Assembly (NCBI RefSeq): GCF_016616425.1
Contig: NZ_CP067101.1
Span: 2,852,001-2,916,000 of the forward strand
Reading direction: 5' to 3'
Length of the DNA stretch: 64,000 bases
Source of the DNA: Bradyrhizobium diazoefficiens
GTDB taxonomy: Bacteria; Pseudomonadota; Alphaproteobacteria; Rhizobiales; Xanthobacteraceae
Positions 35,599-44,797 of the stretch are shown in pieces. The notes under the pieces were generated by a model. It worked only from the letters and a program-made list of their open reading frames with translations, did no database searches and was not told where the DNA came from. How positions within the stretch are numbered: the stretch's first letter is position 1; every line of letters begins with the position of its first letter. The position numbers and the translations under genes are program-made.

Positions 35599-36423
35599 AT
35601 GCCGCGTATTTTGATGACCGGAGCTTCGGGCGGAATCGGCACGAGCCTGCGGAAACTGCTGCCGCCGATCTACCCGGATCTCCTGCTCTCCGATATCAAG
35701 CCGCCCGCCGATCTTGGCGCGAATGAAAAATTCAAGGCGGCGGACCTCGCCGATCTCGCGCAATGTGAGGCGATCTGCGAGGGCGTCGACGGCATCCTCC
35801 ATTTCGGCGGCTATTCGGTCGAAGGCACCTGGGATCAAATCCTCCAAGCCAACATCATCGGCGGCTACAATCTGTTCGAGGCGGCCTATCGCAAGGGCGT
35901 CAAGCGTGTGGTGTTCGCCTCGTCGAACCACGCCGTCGGCTTCTATCCGCGCCACCGCAAGATCGGTACCGACGTCACCCCGCGTCCGGATGGCCGCTAT
36001 GGTGTCAGCAAGGTGTTCGGCGAGGCTGTCGGCGCGCTCTACGCCGATAAGCATGGCCTCAAGGTGACTTGCCTGCGCATTGGCAATTTCGGCGACATGC
36101 CGCTCGACCAGCGCCGGCTTTCGATCTGGCTCAAGCCCGACGACCTCGTGCAGCTCTGCCGCATCGGGCTCGAACATCCCGACATCCACTTCGAGATCTT
36201 CTACGGTGCCTCCCTCAACGAGCGCGCCTGGTGGGACAATCACCGTGCCTACGAACTCGGCTATCGGCCCTCGGGGCGCGCCGAAGATTTCCGCGAGCAC
36301 GCGATGGCCGAGCAGGCCAAGCTGAAGCCGGATCCGATCGGAGATCACTATCAGGGCGGCGCGTTCTGCAGCAGCGAGTTCGATGGCGACACCAGTCGCA
36401 TCATCGACTGGACCAAGCGGTAG
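35599..36423 (+). CDS. SDR-family NAD-dependent dehydrogenase, uronate dehydrogenase-like
   Basis: A 274-residue extended SDR. It has the Rossmann motif GASGGIGTSL, the Ser of the triad in FASSNHAVGFYPRH and the YxxxK pair in RYGVSKVFGE. The SSNHxxGFYPR segment and the closing region resemble uronate dehydrogenases, which oxidise galacturonate or glucuronate to the aldarolactone. The divergent SMP-30 lactonase gene supports this. A sugar such as arabinose cannot be excluded. Confidence 0.85.
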   Translation: MPRILMTGASGGIGTSLRKLLPPIYPDLLLSDIKPPADLGANEKFKAADLADLAQCEAICEGVDGILHFGGYSVEGTWDQILQANIIGGYNLFEAAYRKGVKRVVFASSNHAVGFYPRHRKIGTDVTPRPDGRYGVSKVFGEAVGALYADKHGLKVTCLRIGNFGDMPLDQRRLSIWLKPDDLVQLCRIGLEHPDIHFEIFYGASLNERAWWDNHRAYELGYRPSGRAEDFREHAMAEQAKLKPDPIGDHYQGGAFCSSEFDGDTSRIIDWTKR

Positions 36424-36641
36424 CGTCTGGAGGAGCGTAGGTACATTCTTACGGCTCCACTTGCGGAGCCCGAAAAGATGCACCCGTGCAAAAAGCGTTG
36501 GAGAGAGGGGTTGCACCGTAAAGTTCCGGATTTCCGTTTTTGGAAATAGGCGTTCTATTGTCGGAACACGTGAGCGTTTCTTCGATGCATTGCAGTGCGC
36601 GGACGTGACGGCCTTTTCATTCTAGCGATTGTGGAAGCAAG

Positions 36642-36938
36642 ATGCGCAAGATGGTTCTGTCAGGAGCCGCGATGTTGGCGGTCGTGCTCGTTGCGGTGGC
36701 ATCCTGGCCAACCCCCCGTCCGGATGTGGAGGGTTTCGGGGATAGTATTTACGAGACGATCTGGATCTGGCGCATCCCGGCCTACGCCTACAATCCAGCC
36801 TGGCGCGTGCGCTGGATGTGGAGCGATCCGCTTCGCGCGCAGGCAAGATGCTGCCGGATCGCGCCGCAGCCGGTGTCCGGCCCGGGCTTGCAGGTTCCGC
36901 CGGCCAGTCAGGCGATCGCGCGTCTGGCGCGCAGGTAG
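36642..36938 (+). CDS. small hypothetical exported or membrane-anchored protein
   Basis: A 98-residue frame with an N-terminal signal-like helix (MVLSGAAMLAVVLVAVASW) after three basic residues, then a Trp/Tyr-rich stretch and an arginine-rich tail with two adjacent cysteines. GGAAGC lies nine bases before the ATG. No family is recognised. Alternative frames overlap on the other strand, so the call is tentative. Confidence 0.45.
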   Translation: MRKMVLSGAAMLAVVLVAVASWPTPRPDVEGFGDSIYETIWIWRIPAYAYNPAWRVRWMWSDPLRAQARCCRIAPQPVSGPGLQVPPASQAIARLARR

Positions 36939-37251
36939 AACGGCCACGCATCCGCTGGACTATCCCGTTCCTCTCTAGCAGGCGCTTGTCTGTCAACACC
37001 GATCAAGAGAGCTTCACGGGACGAGCAGCTGAATTTGCGATTTCAATCCGAGCGTGTAAATCGTTGGCCAATATCGCAACTTGAAGCGAGGCGTCCGGGT
37101 ACGTTGCGCGCATCCGGTTCGGGAGATCATGTTGCATTTCGCTCAAATTAGTTCCTTGCTTTAAGCTTAACCAGAAACCTAATCCTCGATTTACAGCTGC
37201 AATCGACAGTTTACCTTGTCCTTGAGTCGGTAATTCAAGGACGCCAAAAAA
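36939..37251. other. intergenic region, nothing recognised
   Basis: About 310 bases of lower GC content between two hypothetical genes. No open frame with a ribosome-binding site, no clear terminator and no repeat was seen. Confidence 0.5.
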
Positions 37252-37869
37252 ATGCGCCGCTTAGCGCCTAACGCATGTCTCGTGATTGTTCTGGTGGCCT
37301 CAGGTTTCGGTGCGCGTGCCGACGAGAACAGCGCTGGTGGCGGCAGTTCGGCGTCGCTTGTTCCCCAGGCCAAGATCGAATGTTCGCTCAAGCGCAAGCC
37401 TGGTGAACCTCTCGATCCGCCGTCAACGGCCGCCATTCCCCATAGCGAATCCTTCCTTGCGAGCGAGCATTTCAAGGAAGACATCGCGCCGACTGCGCCT
37501 GTCAAGATTTCGTGGCTGGGCGCGACCTTTGCGCGCCGGTTCGCCGCCAAAGTCGAAACCACGGACGATACGCTTCTACAGGCCTATGTCTTGAAGAATC
37601 CCTCGAGCGCCGCGCCGGTCCTCGGTGAACTGGGCGCTCGTGCCGAAAGCAAACTTGCCGATGTCTGGTGTCTGCTGAAGCTGCAGGCCAACGGTGAAAG
37701 CGGGGAGCTGCAGATCAGTTCCGCACCGAATATCTTCTTTGTCCGTGATGCCATGGGCGAACTCGGTGTGGTCGATGCGCTGTGGGGTGGCGCAGGCTGG
37801 GAAATTGGGGCCAGTCCGGTCGGAAGCCGACGGGCATGGACCGTTGGCACGCGTGTCTTTTCTCACTGA
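37252..37869 (+). CDS. hypothetical exported protein
   Basis: A 205-residue protein with a signal peptide (NACLVIVLVASGFGARA, cleavage near RAD). The mature part is mixed and has two cysteines (IECSLKR, DVWCLLKL) that could pair in the periplasm. AAGGAC precedes the ATG by about ten bases. No domain is recognised. It converges on the GntR gene with 33 bases between stops. Confidence 0.65.
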   Translation: MRRLAPNACLVIVLVASGFGARADENSAGGGSSASLVPQAKIECSLKRKPGEPLDPPSTAAIPHSESFLASEHFKEDIAPTAPVKISWLGATFARRFAAKVETTDDTLLQAYVLKNPSSAAPVLGELGARAESKLADVWCLLKLQANGESGELQISSAPNIFFVRDAMGELGVVDALWGGAGWEIGASPVGSRRAWTVGTRVFSH

Positions 37870-37902
37870 CAGAATCTGCTGAGCTGAGGTCGAGGAGGCT
37901 GG

Positions 37903-38583
37903 CTAGCTCTCCTCACCCGCAATCCGCGCCAGATAATCCTTCTTGCTCAACTGCATGTGATCCACGCACAACTGTGCCAGCGCCCAGCTGTCGCGGCCCT
38001 TCAACAGCTCGATCATCAGCTCGTGCTGGCAGCGGGATTGTGCGAGGCCCTCACGGTCGGCGAGGTTCTTGGCACGCATCGGCAGCGTCAGATTCATGTA
38101 GTCTTGAAGCGACCGGACCAGATAGGGATTGCCGCAGGCCGAGAACAGCGCGAGGTGGAAGGCGTCGTTAGCATCGTGGATGCCGCGCAGATCCTGCGCG
38201 TCGGCCCTCGTGCAATATTGCCGTTGCAGGGCGGTTAGCTCGTCGATCAGGCCTTGTGGCGCGGGCAGGGGGATCATCAGCGCGGCCTGCCGGGTCAGCA
38301 TCTCCCGGACCTCGTAGATCTGCAGGACCTCTTCGGCCGAATAGAACCGCACCGTGGCGCCGACATTCCTCTCGCGGCGGACGATGCCGCGCCGCTCGGC
38401 GTCCACGAGCGCCTGCCGCACGAAGTGCCGCGACGTGCCGTAGCGCGACATCAGCGCATCCTCGGTGAGGCGCGCGCCCGGCGCGAGGCGGCCAAAGATG
38501 ATGTCTTCCTCCAGCCGCGCAACCACACCGTCCGGATCCTCGCGTCGGACCGGTATGTAATCTGCGGTGTGAATGTCGGACAT
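37903..38583 (-). CDS. GntR-family regulator, FadR/FCD subfamily
   Basis: A 226-residue repressor-type regulator with an N-terminal winged HTH (LEEDIIFGRLAPGARLTEDA, SRYGTSRHFVRQALVDAERR) and an all-helical FCD domain. Its metal or ligand residues are visible around HDANDAFHLALF and CQHELMIELL. It is divergent from the sugar-acid dehydratase gene. Two ATTG-N-CAAT sites lie between them, so it very probably controls that gene and itself. Confidence 0.92.
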   Translation of the reverse strand: MSDIHTADYIPVRREDPDGVVARLEEDIIFGRLAPGARLTEDALMSRYGTSRHFVRQALVDAERRGIVRRERNVGATVRFYSAEEVLQIYEVREMLTRQAALMIPLPAPQGLIDELTALQRQYCTRADAQDLRGIHDANDAFHLALFSACGNPYLVRSLQDYMNLTLPMRAKNLADREGLAQSRCQHELMIELLKGRDSWALAQLCVDHMQLSKKDYLARIAGEES

Positions 38584-38638
38584 GCCCTCAGCCTTCCGGC
38601 ATCCGGCCGGTCCGGTTCTGTGGAGCAGGGAAGGTGCA

Positions 38639-38714
38639 GATTGTCAATAATTTGTGCCGCTAGCACCGCCCTTGGCGGATATCGCAACAATATGGACCAA
38701 TCTTATTGACAATC
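38639..38714. promoter_or_regulatory. paired GntR operator sites
   Basis: GATTGTCAATAA at 38639-38650 and its exact reverse complement TTATTGACAATC at 38703-38714. Each arm holds the 9-bp palindrome ATTG-N-CAAT, and their centres are 65 bases apart (about six helical turns), allowing looping. They lie between gntR and the dehydratase gene. Confidence 0.7.
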
Positions 38715-38756
38715 GAAGGCGAGGCTGTACCACAATGGCAACTTGGAAGGAGTGGC

Positions 38757-40448
38757 ATGATGACGAGTGGCTTGCGCAAGGGTCTGACGAGCTATGGCGA
38801 TGCCGGCTTCTCACTGTTCCTGCGCAAGGCGTTCATCAAGGCCATGGGCTATTCCGACGACGCGCTGGAGCGCCCGATCGTCGGCATCACCAACACCTAT
38901 AGCGACTACAATCCCTGCCACGGCAACGTCCCGCAAATTATCGAAGCTGCCAAACGCGGCGTGATGCTGTCCGGCGCGATGCCGTTCGTGTTCCCGACCA
39001 TCTCGATCGCCGAGAGCTTTGCGCATCCGACCTCGATGTATCTGCGCAATCTGATGGCGATGGACACCGAGGAAATGATCCGGGCCCAGCCGATGGATTC
39101 GGTGATCGTGATCGGCGGCTGCGACAAGACTCTTCCGGCGCAGGTGATGGCGGCGATCAGCGCCGATCTGCCGACCGTGGTCATTCCCGTCGGCCCCATG
39201 GTGGTTGGCCATCACAAGGGTGAAGTGCTGGGCGCCTGCACCGATTGCCGCCGGCTCTGGGCGAAATATCGCGCCGGTGACATGGATGATGCCGAGATCG
39301 AGGCGGTGAACGGGCGTCTCGCGCCGTCGGTCGGCACCTGCATGGTGATGGGCACGGCCTCGACCATGGCCTGCATGATCGAAGCCATGGGTCTCTCTCT
39401 GCCGATGAGCGCGACGATCCCGGCGCCGCATGCCGAGCGTTTCCGTCTGGCAGAGGCGAGCGGCCGGGTTGCGGCGGAGATGGCCAAGACCAAGGGACCG
39501 AAGCCGAGCGACCTGCTGACGCCGGCGTCGTTCAAGAACGCGCAGGTCGTGCTCCAGGCGATCGGTGGCTCGACCAATGGCCTGATTCATCTGACCGCGA
39601 TGGCGCATCGCTCGCCGCACCGGCTCGATCTCGAAGTGTTCGACCAGATTGGCCGTGAGGTGCCGGTGCTGGTCGACCTCAAGCCGTCCGGCGAGCATTA
39701 CATGGAGCATTTCCATCACGCCGGCGGCGTGCCGAAGCTGCTGGCGCAGCTCGGCGACCTCATCGACCTCGAAGCGAAGACCATTGCAGGGCAAACGCTG
39801 CGTGATGTCGTGGCGAATGCAGAGGACGTGCCCGGCCAGGACGCGATCCGTTCGCGCGACAATCCGATCAAGACCGAGGGCGCCCTTGCCATCCTGCACG
39901 GCAATCTCGCGCCGCGCGGTGCGGTGATCAAGCAATCGGCCGCGAGCCCAAAACTGTTGCAGCACACCGGACGTGCGGTCGTGTTCGAATCCGTCGAGGA
40001 CATGACCTTGCGGGTCGACGATCCCGATCTCGACGTGACCGCCGACGACGTGCTGGTGCTGCGCAATGCCGGCCCCAAGGGTGCACCCGGCATGCCCGAG
40101 GCGGGCTACCTGCCGATTCCGAAGAAGCTCGCGCGCGGCGGTACCAAGGACATGGTGCGCATCTCGGACGCTCGCATGAGCGGCACCGCATTCGGCACCA
40201 TCGTGCTGCACATCACGCCCGAATCCGCCGTCGGCGGACCATTGGCGCTGGTGAGGAACGGCGACATGATCAGCCTCGACGTCGCCAAGCGCAGCATCGA
40301 GCTTTTGGTCGATGCCGCCGAGCTGGAGCGTCGGCGTGCTGCGTTGAAGCCGGTCGCTGCGCCCGAGGAGATGCGGCGCGGTTACGCCTGGCTGTTCAAC
40401 GAGACCATCATGCAGGCCGACGATGGCTGCGACTTCGATTTCATGTAG
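38757..40448 (+). CDS. IlvD/Edd-family dehydratase, probable sugar-acid dehydratase
   Basis: A 563-residue iron-sulfur dehydratase. The cluster cysteines are in NPCHGNV, GGCDKTLPA and SVGTCMVMGTAS, with the closing region SDARMSGTAFGTIVLH. The lineage within IlvD/Edd looks like the aldonate dehydratases (arabinonate, xylonate) rather than biosynthetic IlvD, because it is regulated by a divergent FCD regulator and lies next to lactonase and SDR genes. AAGGAG five bases before the ATG at 38757 sets the start (a second ATG follows at once). The exact acid is unknown. Confidence 0.87.
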   Translation: MMTSGLRKGLTSYGDAGFSLFLRKAFIKAMGYSDDALERPIVGITNTYSDYNPCHGNVPQIIEAAKRGVMLSGAMPFVFPTISIAESFAHPTSMYLRNLMAMDTEEMIRAQPMDSVIVIGGCDKTLPAQVMAAISADLPTVVIPVGPMVVGHHKGEVLGACTDCRRLWAKYRAGDMDDAEIEAVNGRLAPSVGTCMVMGTASTMACMIEAMGLSLPMSATIPAPHAERFRLAEASGRVAAEMAKTKGPKPSDLLTPASFKNAQVVLQAIGGSTNGLIHLTAMAHRSPHRLDLEVFDQIGREVPVLVDLKPSGEHYMEHFHHAGGVPKLLAQLGDLIDLEAKTIAGQTLRDVVANAEDVPGQDAIRSRDNPIKTEGALAILHGNLAPRGAVIKQSAASPKLLQHTGRAVVFESVEDMTLRVDDPDLDVTADDVLVLRNAGPKGAPGMPEAGYLPIPKKLARGGTKDMVRISDARMSGTAFGTIVLHITPESAVGGPLALVRNGDMISLDVAKRSIELLVDAAELERRRAALKPVAAPEEMRRGYAWLFNETIMQADDGCDFDFM

Positions 40449-40497
40449 AGGACCGGGCCCGGAACCGTGAAGGGCTGAGCCACCGACCGCATGGCGG

Positions 40498-41292
40498 CTA
40501 CTTGGCCTTGCTGGTGAACTTCTTGACGGCCGTGCGGAATTCTTCCGTGTTCATCGCCATGATGATCTTGTGCTCCTCGGCGTCGAGCTGCTGCTTCACC
40601 GGCGTGGTGACGGCCTGGTAGACCAGCTGTTTGGTGCCGGCGATCGCGGCCGGCGGGTTCTGCGCGAGGCGCTCGGCGAGTTTTCGCGTGGCCGCCTTCA
40701 ATTCCGTGGCGGGAACGACCTTCGCGACCAGGCCCCATTCATAGGCTTGCTGCGCGGTAAAATTGTCTTCGGACAGGAAGATCTGCAGCGCCCGCCGCGA
40801 TCCGACCGTGCCGACGATGCCGACCGTCGAGCCGCCATCCGGCGACACCCCGATCTTGGCGTAGGCCGGCGTGAACTTGGCGTCGTCAGCGGCGATGCAG
40901 AGATCGGTGACGAAGGCGAGGCCCATGCCGGCGCCGGCGGCCGAGCCGTGGACGCTCGACAGCGAGATTTTCGGCATGCGCCTGATGATCTCGATGAAGG
41001 CGTGATAGTGCTTCAAGAGCTCGCCGACCACCGGCGTCACCGTGCCCGCTTCGGCGGCCGCCCCGATCGTCTGCAGATCGCCGCCGGCCGAGAATGCGCG
41101 GCCTTCGCCCTCGAGGACCACGACGCGGATTGCGTCATCGCCCTCGATCGTGGCAGCGAGCTGCTCGAGCTTCTGCGCAATCGCAAGATTGATCGAGTTG
41201 AACGCGGCGGGGCGGTTCAGCGTGATGGTCGCGATCGGACCGTCGATCTGCAGCAGGGCAGGATCATCGGACTGGGTAACGGGAGCTGGCAT
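40498..41292 (-). CDS. enoyl-CoA hydratase/isomerase family protein
   Basis: A 264-residue crotonase-fold protein with oxyanion-hole segments GRAFSAGGDL and SVHGSAAGAGMGLAFVTDLCIA. The position of catalytic Glu164 reads SPDGGSTV (Asp/Gly), as in the PaaG-like isomerase group, so isomerase or hydrolase activity is as likely as hydration. The ATG at 41292 (MPAPVTQ) is chosen over 41328. It converges on the dehydratase gene. Confidence 0.87.
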   Translation of the reverse strand: MPAPVTQSDDPALLQIDGPIATITLNRPAAFNSINLAIAQKLEQLAATIEGDDAIRVVVLEGEGRAFSAGGDLQTIGAAAEAGTVTPVVGELLKHYHAFIEIIRRMPKISLSSVHGSAAGAGMGLAFVTDLCIAADDAKFTPAYAKIGVSPDGGSTVGIVGTVGSRRALQIFLSEDNFTAQQAYEWGLVAKVVPATELKAATRKLAERLAQNPPAAIAGTKQLVYQAVTTPVKQQLDAEEHKIIMAMNTEEFRTAVKKFTSKAK

Positions 41293-41521
41293 CTGAGAAA
41301 ATCCCCGGCAGGAGGGTTGTCGCTGCAACTAAATCGCAGACGGCGAGAGCTGACAATCCCTGACCGCCGCCCTTGCGCCGGGCGAAACGATGGGCTCAAA
41401 TGGGACTGCCTTTGCCAAGGGACGGACACGAGCGCCGGCTCCTCGTAAGGTCAGCAACCAAAATCAGCGAGAGAGGAGACGGCATGGGTGACGCTCGTGT
41501 CTTCCGGAAATGGGCTGCCCA

Positions 41522-42742
41522 ATGACGGACGGTCCGGTGACCATCGTCGGTGCCGGCCATGCCGGCTACCAGGTCGCGGCATCCCTGCGCCAGGCGGGCT
41601 TTTCGCAGCGCATCTGCCTGATCAATGATGAGGCGCATCTGCCCTATCAGCGGCCGCCGCTGTCCAAGGCCTATATCAAGGGTTCAGCCGGGCCGGAAAG
41701 CCTGATGTTCCGGCCGGAGAAATTCTACCAGGAGCAGAAGATCGAGTTGATCGCAGGGCGCGCAGTGTCGATCGACCGCTCGGCGCGCAAGGTACTCCTG
41801 GCGTCTGGTGAGACGCTTACCTATGGCCACCTGGTACTGGCCACCGGCGCGCGCAACCGGCTGCTTGATTTGCCGAATGCGAATCTGCCCGACGTGAAAT
41901 ATTTGCGCATCCTCGACGAGAGCGAGGCGCTGCGCGCGGTCATGCGCTCGAAGGCACGAGTCGTGGTCATCGGCGCCGGCTTCATCGGCCTTGAATTCGC
42001 CGCCACCGCCCGGATCAAGGGCCTCGAGGTCGACGTGCTCGAGCTCGCCCCGCGCGTGATGGCGCGGGCGGTAACCGCAGAGGTCTCGGAGTATTTTCAA
42101 GAACGCCATCGCGAGGCCGGCATCCGCATCCATCTCGGCGTGCAGGCCACCTCGATCGAAGCTGAAGGCGGCAAGATCACCGGCGTTTCCTTGAGCGACG
42201 GACGGCATCTGCCTGCCGACCTCGTCGTGGTCGGCGTCGGCGTGCTGCCGAACATCGAGCTCGCAGCGGAGGCGGGGCTGCCGGTCGCCGCCGGCATCGT
42301 CGTCGACGAATATCTCTCGACGTCCGATCCCAACATTTCGGCGATCGGCGATTGCGCGCTGTTCGCAAGCCCCCGCTTCGGCGGATCGCTGCGGCTTGAA
42401 TCGGTGCAGAACGCCACCGATCACGCCCGTTGCCTCGCGGCAAGGCTGACCGGGGACCGGAAGCCTTATGATGGTCATCCCTGGTTCTGGAGCGATCAGG
42501 GCGATGACAAGCTCCAGATCGCAGGGCTGACGACCGGCTACGACCGCGTCGTGCTGCGCGGCGATCCCGCCAGGAAGGCGTTTTCGGCGTTCTGCTATAA
42601 CGGCGAGAAGCTGCTCGGCATCGAGTCCATCAATCGCGCCGGCGATCACATGTTCGGCCGCCGGTTGCAGGCCATGGACCGCTCGATCACACCGGAGCAG
42701 GCTGCGGATGAGAGCTTCGACCTGAAGAGCGCGCTGGCGTAA
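41522..42742 (+). CDS. FAD-dependent ferredoxin/rubredoxin reductase-like oxidoreductase
   Basis: A 406-residue flavoprotein of the rhodocoxin/putidaredoxin reductase type. It has the FAD motif IVGAGHAGYQVAASLRQAG, RPPLSKAY, the NADH motif VVVIGAGFIGLEFAATAR and the late FAD motif ISAIGDCALF. The C-terminal reductase domain (HPWFWSDQGDDKLQIAG) marks partners of class I P450 or Rieske oxygenases. No ferredoxin is adjacent; the P450 near 58 kb could be a client but is far away. ATGs at 41510 and 41522 are both possible. Confidence 0.9.
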   Translation: MTDGPVTIVGAGHAGYQVAASLRQAGFSQRICLINDEAHLPYQRPPLSKAYIKGSAGPESLMFRPEKFYQEQKIELIAGRAVSIDRSARKVLLASGETLTYGHLVLATGARNRLLDLPNANLPDVKYLRILDESEALRAVMRSKARVVVIGAGFIGLEFAATARIKGLEVDVLELAPRVMARAVTAEVSEYFQERHREAGIRIHLGVQATSIEAEGGKITGVSLSDGRHLPADLVVVGVGVLPNIELAAEAGLPVAAGIVVDEYLSTSDPNISAIGDCALFASPRFGGSLRLESVQNATDHARCLAARLTGDRKPYDGHPWFWSDQGDDKLQIAGLTTGYDRVVLRGDPARKAFSAFCYNGEKLLGIESINRAGDHMFGRRLQAMDRSITPEQAADESFDLKSALA

Positions 42743-43660
42743 TCAGCCGAGGTTGAGGACGGTCGTCACTTCCGCCGCCGTGGGCATCGACGGCCCGGCG
42801 CCCATGCGCTGCACGCTGATCGAGGCGGCGGCGTTGGCGAAGGTGAGGGCGGCGCGCAAGGGCACACCATCAGCCAGTTGCGCGGCGAGCGCGCCCACAA
42901 AGCAGTCGCCGGCGCCGGTGGTGTCGACCGCCTTCACCACCCGCCCCGGCACGGCGACCTCTTCGCGCCCGGCGAGCGCGAGCACGCCGCGCCTGCCGAG
43001 CGTGATGCAGATGGTCTGGTCATCGCGCGCCTGAAGTGTTCGCGCGGCTTTGATAAGCTTTGCAGCGTCGTCGCTGTCCGACAGCTCGGTGCCGGCGAGC
43101 AAGCCGAGCTCGGTCTCGTTCAGCACGAGGATGTCGACCAGCGCGAGCAACTCATCGGACATGTTCTGTGCCGGCGCCGGGTTGAGCAGCGTCGTCGCCC
43201 CGGCGGCACGGCCGCGCCGGAAGAACGCGGTGATGGCCGGCTGCGGAATCTCGAACTGGCTGACGGCGACGTCGCCCGCCAGCAGCGGCACGACCTCGAC
43301 GTCATCAGCGCCGACCAGCCCGTTCGCCCCGGGTATGACGACGATGGTGTTGTCGGCCTCCGCCACCGTGATGATGGCCGTGCCGGTGTGTACATCAGCC
43401 GTGTGCTGGACATAGCCGAGATCGATGCCCTGACTGCGCAGGAAAACCTTGAGCTCAGCTCCGAAGGAATCCTTCCCCAACCGCCCGACCAACGTAGTCC
43501 TGGCGCCGAGCCGCGATGCTGCCACCGCCTGGTTCGCGCCCTTGCCGCCCGGAAAATACAGTACTTGCTTGCCCGCGACGGTCTCGCCGACCTTGGGATG
43601 GCGAGCGGCCGTCGCCACCACGTCCATGTTGATGCTGCCGGCAACGAAAACGCGCCCCAT
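42743..43660 (-). CDS. rbsK: ribokinase-like PfkB sugar kinase
   Basis: A 305-residue ATP-dependent sugar kinase with the N-terminal PfkB motif (PGGKGANQAVAASRLGA), NPAPAQ, NETE and the catalytic anion-hole motif DTTGAGDCFVGALAAQ. These are features of ribokinase. AAGGGAG seven bases before the ATG at 43660 sets the start; the longer frame is not coding. It follows another PfkB kinase gene by 19 bases in one operon. No ribose transporter is present, so ribose is the best but not a certain substrate. Confidence 0.85.
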   Translation of the reverse strand: MGRVFVAGSINMDVVATAARHPKVGETVAGKQVLYFPGGKGANQAVAASRLGARTTLVGRLGKDSFGAELKVFLRSQGIDLGYVQHTADVHTGTAIITVAEADNTIVVIPGANGLVGADDVEVVPLLAGDVAVSQFEIPQPAITAFFRRGRAAGATTLLNPAPAQNMSDELLALVDILVLNETELGLLAGTELSDSDDAAKLIKAARTLQARDDQTICITLGRRGVLALAGREEVAVPGRVVKAVDTTGAGDCFVGALAAQLADGVPLRAALTFANAAASISVQRMGAGPSMPTAAEVTTVLNLG

Positions 43661-43679
43661 GATACTCCCTTTGCGAACG

Positions 43680-44573
43680 CTAGACCCTGACCTCGAATTC
43701 GTGCCTGACTTTGGCGATGTCGACCAGCGTCGGCAGGCCGGCCTCGTTGCCGAGGCGCTGGATCTTGAAGGTCGAGGCGGCCCTCGCAAAATCAAAATGC
43801 TCGCGCCAGCTTTTGCCGGGATGAGCGAGGTAGGAATAGATATAGGCGCCGTGGAAGACGTCGCCGGCACCGTTGGTGTCGATCACGCGCTCGCGCGGGA
43901 TCGGCATCGCCGGCATTACCTGCACCGTTCCCGTTTCGTCGTACCAGAACAGGCCCTTCTCGCCCATGGTGACGCCGCCGATCTTGCAGCCGCGGCTCTT
44001 GAGGTAGTCGAGCATCCTCTCCGGCGTCAGATCCATCTGCTCGCACAGGCGCTCGGCGACGATGGCGACGTCGATATATTCGAGCAGCTCGTGGGTGTTG
44101 GTGCGCAGGCCGCCGCCGTCGAGCGAAGTCAGAATGCCGGCCTCGCGGCACACTTTGGCGTAGTAGATCGCGGCATCCGGCTGGTGGCCGTCGACATGCA
44201 GCGCGCGGCAGCCGCCGAGATTGAGCATCGGAAAGGGATGGATGTGCTCGTCGTCGCGGCAGCGGACGATGGCGCGCTTGCCGTCCTTGGGCATGATGAA
44301 GGAGAGCGAGGACTGGTTGACCTTCCGCCCGTGCAGCGAGATCCCGTATTTCGCACACATGTCCTGGAACATGCGTCCCAGCCAGTCATTGGCCGCGGTG
44401 GCGATGAGATCCGGCACGATGCCGAGCTTGGCGCAGCAGAACGCCGCCGTCACCGCGTTGCCGCCGAAGGAGACGGCGTAGTCGGAGGCGACGTGCTTCT
44501 CGTCGCCGGTCGGCATGTGGTCGGTGATGAAGACGACGTCGATATAGGTCTGTCCGATGAAGAGAGCCTGCAT
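43680..44573 (-). CDS. PfkB-family carbohydrate kinase
   Basis: A 297-residue kinase with the PfkB elements VSFGGNAVTAAFCCAKLG near the N-terminus and DTNGAGDVFHGAYIYSYL near the end (catalytic Asp). It is the first gene of a two-kinase operon. The sequence differs from its neighbour, and residues for a specific sugar cannot be read; family members phosphorylate nucleosides, fructose or other sugars. Confidence 0.88.
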   Translation of the reverse strand: MQALFIGQTYIDVVFITDHMPTGDEKHVASDYAVSFGGNAVTAAFCCAKLGIVPDLIATAANDWLGRMFQDMCAKYGISLHGRKVNQSSLSFIMPKDGKRAIVRCRDDEHIHPFPMLNLGGCRALHVDGHQPDAAIYYAKVCREAGILTSLDGGGLRTNTHELLEYIDVAIVAERLCEQMDLTPERMLDYLKSRGCKIGGVTMGEKGLFWYDETGTVQVMPAMPIPRERVIDTNGAGDVFHGAYIYSYLAHPGKSWREHFDFARAASTFKIQRLGNEAGLPTLVDIAKVRHEFEVRV

Positions 44574-44797
44574 TGCTTGTCCGTCACGCGCTTTGTGGTC
44601 CCGGCGGTGCGCTTACTGTAGCATCGGTTCCGCTCCGGAGGGACGCTGAAATTATTCGCAAATCTGCCGCCCGAAGCGCTTGAGGTCAGCATGGTGGGGG
44701 AATACGACCATCGCCGGGCAATGCCAAGCCCGGACAAACGCCGGGTTTCGGCCCGTGGGTTCCAGTCGATCGAAAGGGTCGATCGAAAGGGGGAAAG

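Noticed and set aside
38811..40211. 466-codon minus-strand frame opposite the dehydratase
   Set aside because: A shadow of the dehydratase gene with His/Arg-rich composition and no domain.
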